NCBI RefSeq assembly: GCF_037126465.1
Contig: NC_088204.1
Coordinates: 67,455,807 to 67,519,806 of the forward strand
Direction of reading: 5' to 3'
Origin: Ornithodoros turicata
Lineage: Eukaryota > Arthropoda > Arachnida > Ixodida > Argasidae
DNA: 64,000 nucleotides
Shown here piece by piece: positions 34,845 through 46,164 of the stretch. Made by a program: the position numbers and the translations under genes. The first letter of the stretch is position 1, and the number at the start of each line of letters is the position of its first letter. The notes under the pieces are model-generated. The model worked only from the letters and a program-made list of their open reading frames with translations. It searched no databases and was not told where the DNA came from.

Positions 34845-36266
34845 ATGTCATCCAAAAGCTACCTTTTGGGACACTTTCCAGCCCTGGACTGGCGTCCCCT
34901 GGAATTTGTGGATCTCCCCTCGACGACATCCTGCGATTTGTGCGCAGTCATCCCTCAAACTATCTTCAGACTCGAATGTTTCCACTCACTTTGTGAAGGA
35001 TGTTACCAGAGCGTTCTTGGAAGCAACCGACGGTGTCCGCTGGACAAGCAAGAGTTCGTTGAAAGTGAAGTGCAAACTTTACCAATCAGAAGGACGCGTC
35101 TGGAGAAACTGGATGTTCGCTGTTGCAACTTCAGCCATGGATGTAAATTCGTTGGATCGCTCGAACGAATGAAATCTCACTTCTTGAAGGACTGTGAGTT
35201 TCATCCATTAGCTTGCAAGAAGTGCAGCGCAACCGTACCCCGTAAGGACATCATCAGCCATTATATGGAAGAAGAGTGCGGGGCTCAAAACACTTTGTGC
35301 TCGAGCGAAAATGCTTCTATTGACGGGATCGTCATCAGGATTGGAAGGCAGATCGACGCTTCACTATCAGATATAGCCGATAAGCTCCGTGCTATGGAAG
35401 ACTGGCTAAATAGCCATACTCTGGAGATCGACACTACGAAAGAATGCGTCACGAATTACGCTGCAGCACTGCACACGCTTGAAGAGGGACAAAGCTTCTC
35501 TTCTGTGACGATGTCCAACGTTATGCGCACTGTTTCGGACGCATTCTCTTCGATTGAAGAGCAATGTAGCAACCAAGTTGCAAGCACGGACGACCTGAAG
35601 AACCGCGTCATTTCCATCAAGGAGACGCTGAGTACCCTTGTGGGATTGCAAAAAGACGCGGCTGAGAATGCGGCCAGCTCGGGTGGAGGTTGGAAACAGT
35701 GCGCCAAGAAACTTGAAGCGATGTCGAAACGCATCCAAGATTTCTCGCCGTCCATGGAGGACAAATTGAGTTGCATGAGCGATATGCTCCAAGCTTCCAT
35801 TGGATACGGAACCCACATTGCTTTTTTTCACGTTCAAGACGTCGACGGGCTTAAAGACAGAGCAATTGTGTGGGAGGTTGCCTACAGCTTCTCCGATGTT
35901 TTCGCGTTGTGTGGCTATTCTGTAAAATTAAGCGTGAAGTTGAGCAAATATGATGATATCATGTACATAGGTGTCCTCCTGTATATCTGTCGTGGTCAAA
36001 AAGACTCGCTCTTGACATGGCCCTTCTTGTTGCCTTATACGCTTATCATGGTTCATCCAAGTGACGACAAAAAGAATGTTCGGCATTGTGTTGATGTACC
36101 AAACTTGTTTCGGAAGTACCCTTATTGTTTCAATAGGCAAGTCGAAAGTTCGAATAGCGGCAACGGTAAGTCTCAGTTGTGCAAACTGGAAGATGCGCTG
36201 AATGACGGCTTTGTTTACGAGAACGCAATTACGGTTGGTGTTACACTTGTCCAAAGTCGTGACTAG
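34845..36266 (+). CDS. RING and TRAF-zinc-finger protein with C-terminal MATH-like domain (intronless)
   Basis: The 473 codons begin at AAAATG (34845), preferred over the upstream in-frame ATG at 34764 because the family-like N-terminus (LDWRPLEFVD, residues 14-23) starts there. The RING finger covers residues 30-67 with ligands C30, C33, C45, H47, C50, C53, C64 and D67: a C3HC3D ring, the final aspartate as in TRAF6. TRAF-type zinc fingers follow at about 93-145 (C94, C100, H112, C117; C124, C127, H139, C145). A helical, probably coiled-coil segment spans about 180-320, and the last 130-150 residues resemble a MATH/TRAF domain. The expected role is an E3 ligase or adaptor in TNF/Toll-type signalling. 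It has one exon, no disruptions and AATAAA 125 bases after the stop. Ticks carry many such intronless genes (family knowledge). Confidence 0.88.
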   Translation: MSSKSYLLGHFPALDWRPLEFVDLPSTTSCDLCAVIPQTIFRLECFHSLCEGCYQSVLGSNRRCPLDKQEFVESEVQTLPIRRTRLEKLDVRCCNFSHGCKFVGSLERMKSHFLKDCEFHPLACKKCSATVPRKDIISHYMEEECGAQNTLCSSENASIDGIVIRIGRQIDASLSDIADKLRAMEDWLNSHTLEIDTTKECVTNYAAALHTLEEGQSFSSVTMSNVMRTVSDAFSSIEEQCSNQVASTDDLKNRVISIKETLSTLVGLQKDAAENAASSGGGWKQCAKKLEAMSKRIQDFSPSMEDKLSCMSDMLQASIGYGTHIAFFHVQDVDGLKDRAIVWEVAYSFSDVFALCGYSVKLSVKLSKYDDIMYIGVLLYICRGQKDSLLTWPFLLPYTLIMVHPSDDKKNVRHCVDVPNLFRKYPYCFNRQVESSNSGNGKSQLCKLEDALNDGFVYENAITVGVTLVQSRD

Positions 36267-36390
36267 TATGCAGTTAAAGCTATCAGCCCCGACGGGCCGG
36301 CCTCCATGGCCATTAGCGTATGGTGGCTATGGGATCAGTTCATCAAAATCAGCTCAGAAACTTGACAGCCTGGTATAGATGTGTGTGTTA

Positions 36391-36396
36391 AATAAA
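36391..36396 (+). promoter_or_regulatory. poly(A) signal of the TRAF-like gene
   Basis: AATAAA 125 bases downstream of the TAG. A T-rich run follows at 36425. Confidence 0.7.
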
Positions 36397-36792
36397 GGGA
36401 GTTCACGCCAACTGTAGTCACAATTTTTTTTTTTTTTTCAAATGCAGACATGCTTTGATTTTATTTTTTTAGTCACCATACTTGGCGACATAGTGTTCGT
36501 ACAGCGGGCAATCTTATAGCCGCGCTAGCGACATCCTGGATCATGGGCAACCAACCCCCTCGAAGGCCTACTCACACTTAGCGAACAACAGCAGACCACG
36601 CGATTGCAAATACGTGCTCGCTGATGTTCTGCATTTGTTCGTGGTCTTATCACACTGGGAAACCGAAAAACTTACAGCAACAACAGTGCTGGCGAGCATT
36701 GCTCTGCAAAAGATTTCATGTTCTGCGCATACTTTGCAACGCGTTCACACCGCACGAACTCTCGTGAAATCGCGCTACGGCAAGAACCCATC
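36397..36792. other. intergenic stretch between TRAF-like gene and HARBI1-like exon
   Basis: Contains poly(T) runs at 36425-36440 and 36462-36470. No feature recognised. It may hold the promoter of the downstream exon. Confidence 0.5.
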
Positions 36793-37086
36793 ATGGAGGA
36801 CGCCCTGACGATGTTATCGTGCTATGTGGCTGGTGATTCCATGGGCAACGACGATGGTGACATTTTGGCAGCACTTGCGCTGTACAAATCAGAAGCAAGG
36901 GACGACAATGACAAGGAATATCGACAACGAAGGTGGGTAAGATCATGGTTGAAATGCCGTGTGGTGCAGGGATGCTATGAGAACCTACTTCGAGAAGACT
37001 ACGATAACTATTGGCGATGTATCGGGAGTGAGACTCGCACATGTACAAAAATCTTCAGTGACGGTTTCTGTATTTTGTTTATGTGA
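36793..37086 (+). CDS. HARBI1-like (Harbinger-derived nuclease) N-terminal exon
   Basis: From the ATG at 36793 (MEDALTMLSC) the frame has an acidic leader and then RQRRWVRSWLKCRVVQGCYE at residues 44-63, followed by NLLREDYDNYWRCIG. The R-RxWVRPW...GxYxxLxxEL pattern opens HARBI1-type proteins and Harbinger transposases. After RCIG a donor-like A|GTGAGA occurs at 37028, so the coding exon probably ends at 37027. The remaining in-frame residues to 37086 would be intron read-through. The catalytic DDE nuclease part was not found downstream. It could be the first exon of a gene, or a decayed transposon fragment. Confidence 0.5.
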   Translation: MEDALTMLSCYVAGDSMGNDDGDILAALALYKSEARDDNDKEYRQRRWVRSWLKCRVVQGCYENLLREDYDNYWRCIGSETRTCTKIFSDGFCILFM

Positions 37087-37835
37087 TCTACAGGACTTGG
37101 CTCCCCTCTTCGTATACGCTTCTATTCAGCACTTCCTGAACTATTTTGTTTGTAACTGCATTTTGATTTTTTTTTCACTGTGTTTTAATCATCGGGGGCA
37201 ACTTACTCTGCGACTTTTTTTTCCTTTCTCCAAAAATCAAAATACAATCGAAACACAAAAACGCGAACTTGTTAAATATAAATCCAATTTCGGATTCTTT
37301 TTGACCAGTCCTCGTATACTCGTCCCATTGGCCTCTGACCAAGCCCTCTTCAATAGTTACCGTGCTGGAGGAAGGGTACACCAACGCACCGGAAGGGGGG
37401 TTGAGGCGAGAGGCGATGTGTGACGGCAGAAGTTGACCGTGCGTAATACGGGCCGATAGCGACAGGTCATTTGAGGCAGACCGCGCCGAGAGTGGGTCCA
37501 CTTAATCTCACTGTTGCCTCCCGTATTGATCGACAGAAATGGCACCGCTCACCTGCCTCTTGGCTGATATATGCGGGATCACACTATTTACTCTCATCAA
37601 TGGTGATTGAAAGCTACGGAGTTTGTCATCAATACGGGTGGTGTTGAACAGGATCGTGTGCAATATATATGCGGGTTAAAATGTGGACCGGGACCAATGC
37701 ATGTATAGGTTGTTTTCACGTGACGTCAAACGAACGCGTTTGGACGCCATGGTGATGGTCACTTTCTCGGCGCACCTGTCGAGATTATAGCATTTGCACG
37801 AAAACGAAGCCTTGAATGGTGTCTTGAACAGAGTT
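37087..37835. other. unassigned stretch
   Basis: AT-rich first half, then GC-richer. No continuation of the HARBI1-like frame and no repeat ends were recognised. Confidence 0.5.
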
Positions 37836-38500
37836 ACGGAATTAAAATTCCGGAATTGGAATGATTCCGGAGTGATGCCCTGTTTTTAGCGCACCGGAAC
37901 GAAACGAGAATGGAGTTAAGTCACCAGCTGTTGAGAATGGAATTTGAATGGAATTAGACCTGTTTGGAGTCGGAATGGAATGGCCAGCGAATGGTGTTAA
38001 ATTGCTCGCCTCCAGCACGCCGGGTTTTGAGCAGAGGCCACTCAAAGTAAGTGTCTGGCAACCATTCAACCGAAGGTCTTCTATAGTTTCGGATTACAAC
38101 GCAAGAAAAAAGTCCGCACTTCGGACGCTGTACGTGCAGGCAATCTTGCTCGTAAACGCTCGTCGGGGCGCTGGTTCTTGTTTTAAGATGTTAATGTTGG
38201 AAACAAAGGAACATAAAATGCATAAAAGTAAAGCAGTATACGATTTGTTGTGAGTTGACTGTTGGTGGGATATCTGGTATCCCGTTACATGTTTCTTTTT
38301 TTTTTTTTTTTTACTGATCACAAGTTAATAACTTACAGTGCATCACGTTAACCCCGGAGTGGGAATGGGAATGTCGATTTCTTGGGTGGAATGAGAATGA
38401 GACTTACGTCTTCATTCCGAGGAATTAAAAGGAATGGAATTTCGACTCGCGACCACTCCTTGGAATGGAATTGGAATTGAATGAATCAACCCATTCCGCA
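37836..38500. repeat. Two GGAATGGAAT-rich blocks about 360 bp apart
   Basis: 37836-37995 and 38356-38495 consist largely of GGAAT, GAATTGGAAT and CCGGAGTG words, in both orientations. The symmetry suggests subterminal repeats of one non-autonomous transposon with its interior at 38000-38350, but no exact terminal repeats were found. A poly(T) run sits at 38297. Confidence 0.55.
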
Positions 38501-38744
38501 ACATTGGTTTTGAAATCCGGTCGCGTCCGTACCCTTCCTTTATCCCGAAGACACTTCGTTATTGTCGTTCTCACATTTTCTTTTATGAGTACTATGATTG
38601 CCGCATTGAAAAATAGCGCAGTTTATCATCTTTCAATGTCGTTAGCACGAAACGTGACCACCAGTGGGAGGAGATCACGAGCATGCAACGTCAGTGCCAC
38701 GTCACAATGTGACGTGTCATGTAGACTCCGTACACATTTAGACA

Positions 38745-38915
38745 TGGGAACGAATGTCTGCACAGTTCCCGCTGAAGTCGGCCCAGGGCGCATACTAACC
38801 CCCTGTCCCCCACTCCTTCCTGCTGTCTTCTCTCCATCTGTCCACGTCTGTACGCAGCTCATAGCCACAGTTGCTTCGCGGCGCTAACACGGAATTAAAA
38901 AAAAGAGAAAAAAGA
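38745..38915 (+). repeat. SINE 3' body
   Basis: Contains the sequence common to this SINE family: GAATGTCTGCACAGTTCCC, then AGTCGGCCCAGGGCGCATAC, then GTTGCTTCGCGGCGCTAAC and an A-rich tail. The tRNA-like head is missing. Confidence 0.78.
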
Positions 38916-39513
38916 CATGGTAAATTTCCTCGACGTCGTGGAATAAGCGAAGGGCCAATAAGTGCGAACTCCCTTTTAGTGTGAACTGCCGACACCGAAT
39001 GTTGTAGACCTGTAGTGTGCTATTTTGTTTTCCCGCTCTATTGCTTGAGTGCCCGTGAGTATGTGAGAGATCCCGCTATGATTCAGAGTTTAGATTCAAG
39101 GTTTGCAATAGCAATACAGCTTTTGCGATGGAGCGGGTAGCACCCATGGTGGATTCCTGAAACCAGGGTTTACCTTATTTTACTAATTTACTAGCTAACT
39201 GACTAACTGAGGGCTCGGATTCGCGTCATACGAACTTGACTAACCTTTCACACTCAACATTTTCCTCGGGTATGAGGAGCAATAGAAGATAACGAACCCT
39301 TCGCATATGTGTTTACTCTTGCTCCACATGCGCGAGGAATGTGTTACCTACATACAAGTCCATTTTGCACAAGCTTGCCTATATCTCTCCTACTGTCGTG
39401 TTTAACATTATGCCTTCGAGAGCCAGCCGTTCGGTCAACATACGTAGTTCGACGAGAAGGTGCTGTGTGATTCATGCTGAAGATTGGAGAGATCAGCGAG
39501 ATACCATTGCAAT
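38916..39513. other. unassigned stretch
   Basis: Nothing recognised. Confidence 0.6.
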
Positions 39514-39824
39514 CATAGGCGCCGACTGCGGGGGGGCTTGGGGGCCTGAGCCCCCCCCCCCGGAACTTTTCCAAGGGGGGGGGGGCAGGCCGCCTCTGGG
39601 AAGTCTACCCAACTCACAATCAAGATGAAAGTTTCGAGGGATATCCTAGGAATCGCGTGTTTCATGCGAGCGATCATGAAAATCCTGTAAAAATTTGCCT
39701 CACAACATCGCAACACGGAATTCCCGACACCCTGCCCGACCTCTGTACATGAAAGCTGTGTGTGGGGGGGGGGGGGACGTTGTGCCCCGGCCCCCTCCGG
39801 CAGATTGAAAACTCTCCGCCTATG
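39514..39824. mobile_element. hAT-type MITE with G/C homopolymers (CATAGGC...GCCTATG)
   Basis: The ends CATAGGCG and CGCCTATG are inverted. ATTGCAAT precedes and ATTGCAAG follows, an 8-bp target duplication with one change. The left part holds GGGGGGG, a C run and a second G run; the right part another run of 14 Gs (39767). It is non-coding. Confidence 0.78.
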
Positions 39825-40689
39825 ATTGCAAGTGAGAAACTCCTATACAACTGTCGAGTCAATCGCGTTAAAAGCGAAAGAAATGCGAGGACTACGTCAG
39901 CCGACAAAACGCATTCTATAGTTTTGTGAAGCATTGATCACGGCAGCTCGCTTTTCGTTCCCCCTTTCCTGGACGGAGAGCTGCAAAAGGTACGAAGAGT
40001 TCAATGAAGCACTGAAAACCAGAAACAACTCATCTTAAAATCTTCGTTCATAGCTGTTGTCTCAGCAAACTGGCTTCTTCATTTCAATCACTCAACAAAC
40101 AAGGCACTTCCTTTCCATTCCTTATGTGTCTCTTTCGAAGCGCGCGATACCCAACCTTATTTATATCTCCCTTCCACCCTTACACCTGACTAACAAAAGC
40201 GTCTCTTTCTTGCATCGTTGCCAAATCAGGCTGCGTTTCTTCCGCAATCCATATAAATACATATAGACTTTAGTCCTTAATGATGGCATTGAAAACTCCT
40301 TCGTTTTTCCCCGGCGCGCAAAAATCAGATTCACGGCAGCGTATTGGCGTCGCTGAACAACAGCGACAAGGCGTGCGCACAATGTAGATGTTTATCTGAA
40401 CAAAAACCGGGATCCTATTGTGCTTATGAAAAGAAAATTGCATTCGCTAACAAGGCTTTATCGTGGAGGCTGTCTTTTGTTAGGGACGGGCGAAAATAGC
40501 GCCTTTGCAAAGAGGGCCGCGCCGTAAGATTTACTGCCGCCGTCATCGTTGTAGACGCACGTGTGAACGGACACGCCGCTGGGAAATAAAGGAGTGCGGC
40601 TTAATGAACGATGAAAGCATGGTCGATGCTGCGGTTGAGATTTTTGCGATACTCGGGAGTAGGACGCCCTTATGATTCGAAGCAAACAA
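39825..40689. other. unassigned stretch
   Basis: No gene or repeat recognised. Confidence 0.6.
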
Positions 40690-40931
40690 TAGAGAGTTCT
40701 AGCGCTCCGTACACAATTGATCTGCGCACGCAAAGAAATAGCAGAGGCACAGTCCGTACGCTACAACTAAAACTCGGTACGCTATACGTATACTGCGTAC
40801 GTAAGGGATAGCGTTGATGGTTCTGCGCACGCCCATAACAGAAAGAGAGCTTCGCGCAGTGTGCAGAACCACCAACGCTATCTGTTCCGCACGCAAAGGC
40901 GATAGCGTACGATGTAATAAGAGTCTCTAAT
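40690..40931. mobile_element. Foldback MITE, GTACGCTATC family, copy 1
   Basis: Outer ends AGAGAGTT and its imperfect inverse. Arms carry GTACGCTAT, CGTACGTAAGGGATAGCGTT and GGTTCTGCGCAC, repeated inverted. Two more copies lie at 43382-43552 and 43714-43882. Confidence 0.72.
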
Positions 40932-40991
40932 AACAGTGACACCGCAGTCTTGTGTAACGCAATGTCAGTTACTGGATTTTAGGATGAACGG

Positions 40992-41298
40992 AATAGACCT
41001 CTACATGTTTGTAAACAAATGACGTCATAGTGTCCGACAGCGCCACGAGTTTGGTAGAGTAGAACTACGTTCAAAGCTAGTGGCGAACAAGGTCGCGCCC
41101 GAAAGCCACGGTCTTGAGGGGATTACGATGGTCTCTGAAAGGGACGCGACCTTCGGTCCTACTTTTCTTTCAGCGAGCAATTGCCCATTCATGGAACCCA
41201 GCTCTCCCCTTCCGATCTGTTTCGGTTCCGGTCTGTCTACCAACGTCATGATGACGTTTGTCGGGTAGAGGTTTATTAAGCTGGAGGCAGGGTCTATT
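40992..41298. mobile_element. MITE with AATAGACC ends, copy A
   Basis: AATAGACC starts it and GGTCTATT ends it. The body includes TTTGTAAACAAATGACGTCA and AGGGACGCGACCTTCGGTCC. The copy at 44614-44905 is the same element in the opposite orientation. It is non-coding. Confidence 0.75.
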
Positions 41299-42679
41299 GG
41301 CTTTGTGGGGAAAATAAATAAATAAAAAATACAAAATCAAACTGAGGCTGGGTTCTTTTTTTTTACATATATTTTTCTTCCTACTCTGTGCATCTCATTG
41401 TAATCTTACTAACGGGGAACGTGAAGTTGCGCATTTCATCTGATCGGATATCTTAATGTTGTCTTCCTTAACAACAACAACAAATATGTAATGGGATGTG
41501 ATGTAGTGGGATGTTTCGCCGCTGAGGCAGCACCCTATCCCATTGCTTGAGGGGGAGAAGATGGTGAGTGATAACCGCTCAACACAGCAGAAAAACCTAT
41601 ATGTATTTATCCAGTGCTGAGAGTCCGGGGATTTTTTTAAAGGAAACCTTCGACAGGGGTGGGGGGACTCTACTTGTTTCCGCAGGAAGATGACGTAATG
41701 CAGCTAGCAGCGGTAGGAAACGATGTGGCATGAGGTACAAGTGTACTCTTCTGTTCTCAATTGTAATTGTGCTTGCTGTCCCTTAGTTGGCCTCCCGATA
41801 GCAAACACTAGCTTCTTCGACTAAATGCACGTCTTCAACACGAATTCCGTTAATGGTGTCAGAAAAAGAAACCAACCACGACATTAACACAACCTTCGCA
41901 TAACCCCCAGAACCACAGAATTCTCCGGAAGTCAAAATCCCGGGGAGCATTCGTACATGATGTTAGTATATGTATGGAGGGAACTCCGAAAACATGGACC
42001 TCCTTTCTCTACGGGGCAGCTCTGCCATCTGTTTGAGAAAGGGTTTGTAGGGTATTGTTTCAAAGGGAGCGATAACAATGGGTCGCGGTTGCCTTGCTTC
42101 GTCATATTTCAGCTCTTGGCCAACCAGCTCCAACTCCACCGCCGGGTATATTGTCTCGATCCAGCAGCTACAGTTGCAGAAGGGCGACAGTTTTGAACAT
42201 AAACAAGAGCCGTGCCAAATCGCCCGTGCAGCCATTTCCGCAATGCAGCGACCGTATGATCCGTTACATAAGCTGCTGCTGCTCTGCATTGTTTTGTTTT
42301 TGTTTCGTTTTTTCAGTCTTCCGTTTAATTCTGTTCGTTGTATAGCCCATAATTCGTTTCCGGTTCAGGGCGTTGCAGAAATATACGAAGCGCACCAAGT
42401 GTAGAGTAAAGAAGGAAAATGTGATCTATAAGCTTTTACTGTTCAGCACATCCGCTTGGCCTTCGTTCAGAAAGTTTTCTCTAACAAGTTACCTTTGCCG
42501 ATTTTACATGCGAGTAGGATGGTGCTCGGAAAAGGGGGGAGAAGGGTTGGAGAGGAATGAAGGCCCATTAACTTATTTGCTTGCTCGAAAGAATGGTTAA
42601 AAAGCAAACTAGCTAGTGGCAAGGGCACACAGGGGAAAACGTACGCGTTCGTAGCGCATGCGGCTGCGCAATTCATCAT
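41299..42679. other. unassigned stretch
   Basis: A (CAA)n run with a retroposon-like start at 41469. Open frames of about 108 codons on both strands at 41960-42400 overlap each other and show no domain. Confidence 0.5.
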
Positions 42680-42680
42680 G

Positions 42681-42945
42681 TCTTTTTTTTTTTCTGTGCT
42701 AGCGCCAGGAAGCAACTGCGACTATGAGCGGCGTACAGCCGTGGACAGATTGAGAGAGGACAGCAGAAAGGAGTGAGGGACAGGGGGGTTAGTATGCGTC
42801 CTGGGCGACTTCAGGGAAAACTAGGTGCCGACATTCATCTGGAAAGTCGATCTTCGGAAAACCCAGGGAAAAAGCTCAAACAGCACAGCCGGTGACAGGA
42901 TTCGAACTCGTATCACCTCCCAGTCTCGGCGTGGAAGGCAAAATC
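42681..42945 (-). repeat. SINE, nearly full length
   Basis: Read on the minus strand: head with B box (GAGTTCGAATCC near 42900), AGCTTTTTCCCTGGGTTTTCC, the shared body CAGGACGCATACTAACCCCC, and an A-rich tail (the T run at 42682). Confidence 0.82.
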
Positions 42946-43167
42946 CATCATGTGTACTCCTGCGTTTCTGTTCCGGTCTACAGCCGAGCACATCCGGGTG
43001 CGTCGTTCATGTAGTTCGTCGCAACTTGCCATTATCGCAGGCTCCGTTTATGGCAAAGAACAGCCAGTTTTAGTGTATCGGAAGGGCTTTACGAAAACGT
43101 TGCGATAAAGAAAGTTATCATATCGAAGCGTAGCAATGTGATGTCACCCGCTTCAAACAAGCAGTTC

Positions 43168-43317
43168 CCAAGCAGCACAATGTACTGAAAGTCAGTGCAA
43201 TAGGGCTGGACGGGTAGGTGGAAGGCCTTGAACAGACTCGTGAAACTGAAGTACTCTGATAAGACACAAACCGACCACCCCTATTGCACTCGACTTTCAG
43301 TACATTGTGCTGCTTGG
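43168..43317. mobile_element. Hairpin MITE, CCAAGCAGCACAA family
   Basis: CCAAGCAGCACAATGTACTG and its exact inverse make the ends. Arms of about 38 bp, with a 70-bp loop. The first 13 bases recur at the end of the hairpin at 46165-46280. Confidence 0.8.
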
Positions 43318-43381
43318 GGAGGGTGATGCCTATCATGTTTTCGGAACTGTTATTGTGAACGCCTTCCTACAACTCTCTCAT

Positions 43382-43552
43382 AGAGAGTTGTAGTGTATCG
43401 TACGCTATCCCCTTTGCGAACGTAAAGATTAGCGTTGGTGGTTCTGCGCACGCGCAAAATATAAGGAGAGCTTTGCGCATTGCGCAGAACCATGACGCTG
43501 TCGCTTACGTACGCAAAGGGGACAGCGTACGATGCACTCAAACTCACTATTG
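43382..43552. mobile_element. Foldback MITE, GTACGCTATC family, copy 2
   Basis: Arms GTACGCTATCCCCTTTGCG and its inverse. The centre contains GGTTCTGCGCACGCGCAAAA. Related to copies at 40690 and 43714. Confidence 0.75.
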
Positions 43553-43713
43553 TCTACTGAGCGGATACGATAACCGCTTTCGCAACGAGACTGGGATTCG
43601 GACACTGGTCCGAATCCCACCACCGACTATGCTCTCTGTGAACTTGGCCCTGGACATAAAGGTAGGCAGGCAAAGAGCTCGCGAATAACGAAGCCACTAT
43701 TGGACCACCATTA

Positions 43714-43882
43714 TTGGAGAGTTTTTAGTACATCGTACGCTATCGCCTTTGCGTACGTAAGGGATAGCGTTTGTGGTTCTGCACAATGCGCAAAGCTCCC
43801 TTTCTGTTATGGGCGTGCGCAGAAACATCAACACTATCCCTTACGTACGCGAAGGCGATAGCGTAAGATGTGCTAAAACGAG
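43714..43882. mobile_element. Foldback MITE, GTACGCTATC family, copy 3
   Basis: Arms GTACGCTATCGCCTTTGCG and its near-inverse. The centre reads as the inverse of copy 1 (CCTTTCTGTTATGGGCG against CGCCCATAACAGAAAG), so it inserted in the other direction. Confidence 0.75.
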
Positions 43883-44613
43883 CAACGCGCAACCCTGAAT
43901 TATTAATTGATTGCCATACACCCGAATGGCGTCGTCATCTCTCGTGGCGTAAAGCAGCTGTCCCGATAGCGATTTTCGCCGTGTTAGCCGCAGTCATGTG
44001 TGCGGCACCCACCTGATATATGCACGAGCGACTTTATATGGCGAGATGTCGTGGGAAGAGGGCGAACACGAACGTGGCGCATCAAGATTATACCGCGGAA
44101 GAAATGGGAAGTTTATTCGAAAGGCGCTGGAAGACACATTGGAAGGTTTGTAAGAAAACGCGAAGAAGGACGCTCTAAACGATGGTTCCAGCAGACTACA
44201 CAAGGAAACTATCCGCGGAAGAAGGAATATTCGGCGGTGAGCGAACAGAATCTTCCCGAGGCGCAGGAATGTGTGGAGGAAATGTGACGTGTATTCAACT
44301 ATCTTTGAAGTTGCCCGTGCGGATACGCCGGTTGGAAACTTAAGAATCAAGAACAACAAGTGCTACTACTACATGCACGACGATGGGATGAGGAAGAATC
44401 AAGAAAGTTTCCAGTGCACGATTAAAAGCCGTATTAGATGAACAATTCACAGATATTGATATTGAAGAAAGAGGAAAACTATCGAGGACATTAAGAAGAG
44501 TTCTGAAAGGATGATGATGATGAATGATTATGGAGGATGATTCATGAAATCAGTAATCACGTCAAATGTGTTTTTGTCGAATGTCCACATTCCAGCATGT
44601 TCTCCCACTCCAT
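43883..44613. other. unassigned stretch
   Basis: K/R/E-rich open frame on the plus strand at 44000-44287, no domain. ATGATGATGAATG at 44511 could be a retroposon tail. Confidence 0.45.
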
Positions 44614-44905
44614 AATAGACTTGTACCCAAGAAACGTCATCATAACGTCGGTAGACAGACTGAAACCGAAACAAATCAGAAAGGGCGGGCTGGGTTCCAC
44701 GAATGGGCACTTGTTCGCTGCCTCCTATTGAAAGAAGAGCAGGACCGAAGGTCGCGTCCCTTTCAGAAACCATCGTAATCCGTGACCTCAAGACGGGCGC
44801 AACCTTGTTCGTTACTATAGCTTCGAGTGTAGTTCAACTATACCAAATTGGTGGCGCTGTCGAACACTATGACGTCATTTGTTTACAAACAGGGAGAGGT
44901 CTATT
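44614..44905. mobile_element. MITE with AATAGACC ends, copy B (inverted)
   Basis: Begins AATAGACTTG and ends GGTCTATT. Matches the inverse of 40992-41298 over nearly its whole length. Confidence 0.75.
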
Positions 44906-46164
44906 GGCAAAAAGCGCCATCGTTCTGTGAAGTGGAGGAACCTCCTGCAACAATACCGAAAAAAAAAGGGCTGTTGTAGACAGAGTAAGATCGGACTTCG
45001 TTTCCAGGAGAGCTACGACGGAGGCGAAATGATTCCGATATCTTTCCTTTCGTAGAACAAGAGACAGAAAACGTTCCCTAAAGAAGAAGGACTCTCACCG
45101 AGCCAGTGGTACGGAACAATAAGAGTAAGCAGCCACCACCAATAAAGACGAAGGAGACTCTTATGTGCTGATCGCTGCCTTTTTGACCTCTGGGCCGGAA
45201 TGAACGGAAACGAGGAAATCCTACCGCTGGGCACACTAAGGCAGGGAGAGACAAAGAAATGGTTCGGCGGAAGAAATCGGAGAAACGAAACAAATAACTC
45301 GCGGATGATCTCGGAATGGTAGAGAGCAAGTAGACGAAGAAAGGGAGAGGCAAAATAATCGAGAGGTGAGAACGTGCACGTAATAATAATAATACATAAT
45401 ATTACTGGATTGAATCCCGGTGGTTCCTTTTGTGTGGTATCAAGGTAACGGTATCGTCATCCCGCGGGAGCTGTTTTTACACTTTAGTGGACCTCTTCGG
45501 ACGTTCTTTCCTTACTTATCATTAGATGCCGGATTTTAAAGAACTAAAACAAACGCGTTTAGTTCGTTTAGTTTAGGCGATAGGCAATTAGGCTTTTAGG
45601 CAATAAAAGAGGCCCCAAAAGGCACGAATTTACTCGGAATAGGCACCATTAGTATTGCACTACCAGCACTGCAAGCGATGACGTCAGCATTGTGGTTGCT
45701 TTACGGTAACATTATGGCGGGCTAGAAGATTACCATAGCAACACACCACTGTATCGCGTGCATTTCTGTTACAATCGCTGCTCAGAAATAGTACGCTATA
45801 ACTTCCGAAGTCATTCTGCGGTTACACTGCAAAGATACGACACAGCCAGCGAGAGAGAGAAAGAGGAAGAAAAATAGTACGGATATTTTTGGGCGTCCAC
45901 AAAACCGCTCTGATCGCGCGGCAGCTTTACGTGGAATTGAAACACGAGCACAGTGCACACGTCAAACAACAACAACAACAAACAACAACAACACGTCTGC
46001 ACACGTGCACACGTCTGTTTATTGAAAGCACGAAGAGAGTAGAAAACAAGCATCGTTTCAATGTATTCCGGCGTGAAATTCTCTCGCCTGCATTACACGC
46101 CGAGAACGACCTCACGATGTCGAGGGATTTGGTGGTGCGCGCTTCTACGAACCCCCCCCCCCCC
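44906..46164. other. unassigned stretch
   Basis: AT-rich, with (CAA)n at 45967-45992. No gene or shared repeat seen. Confidence 0.5.
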
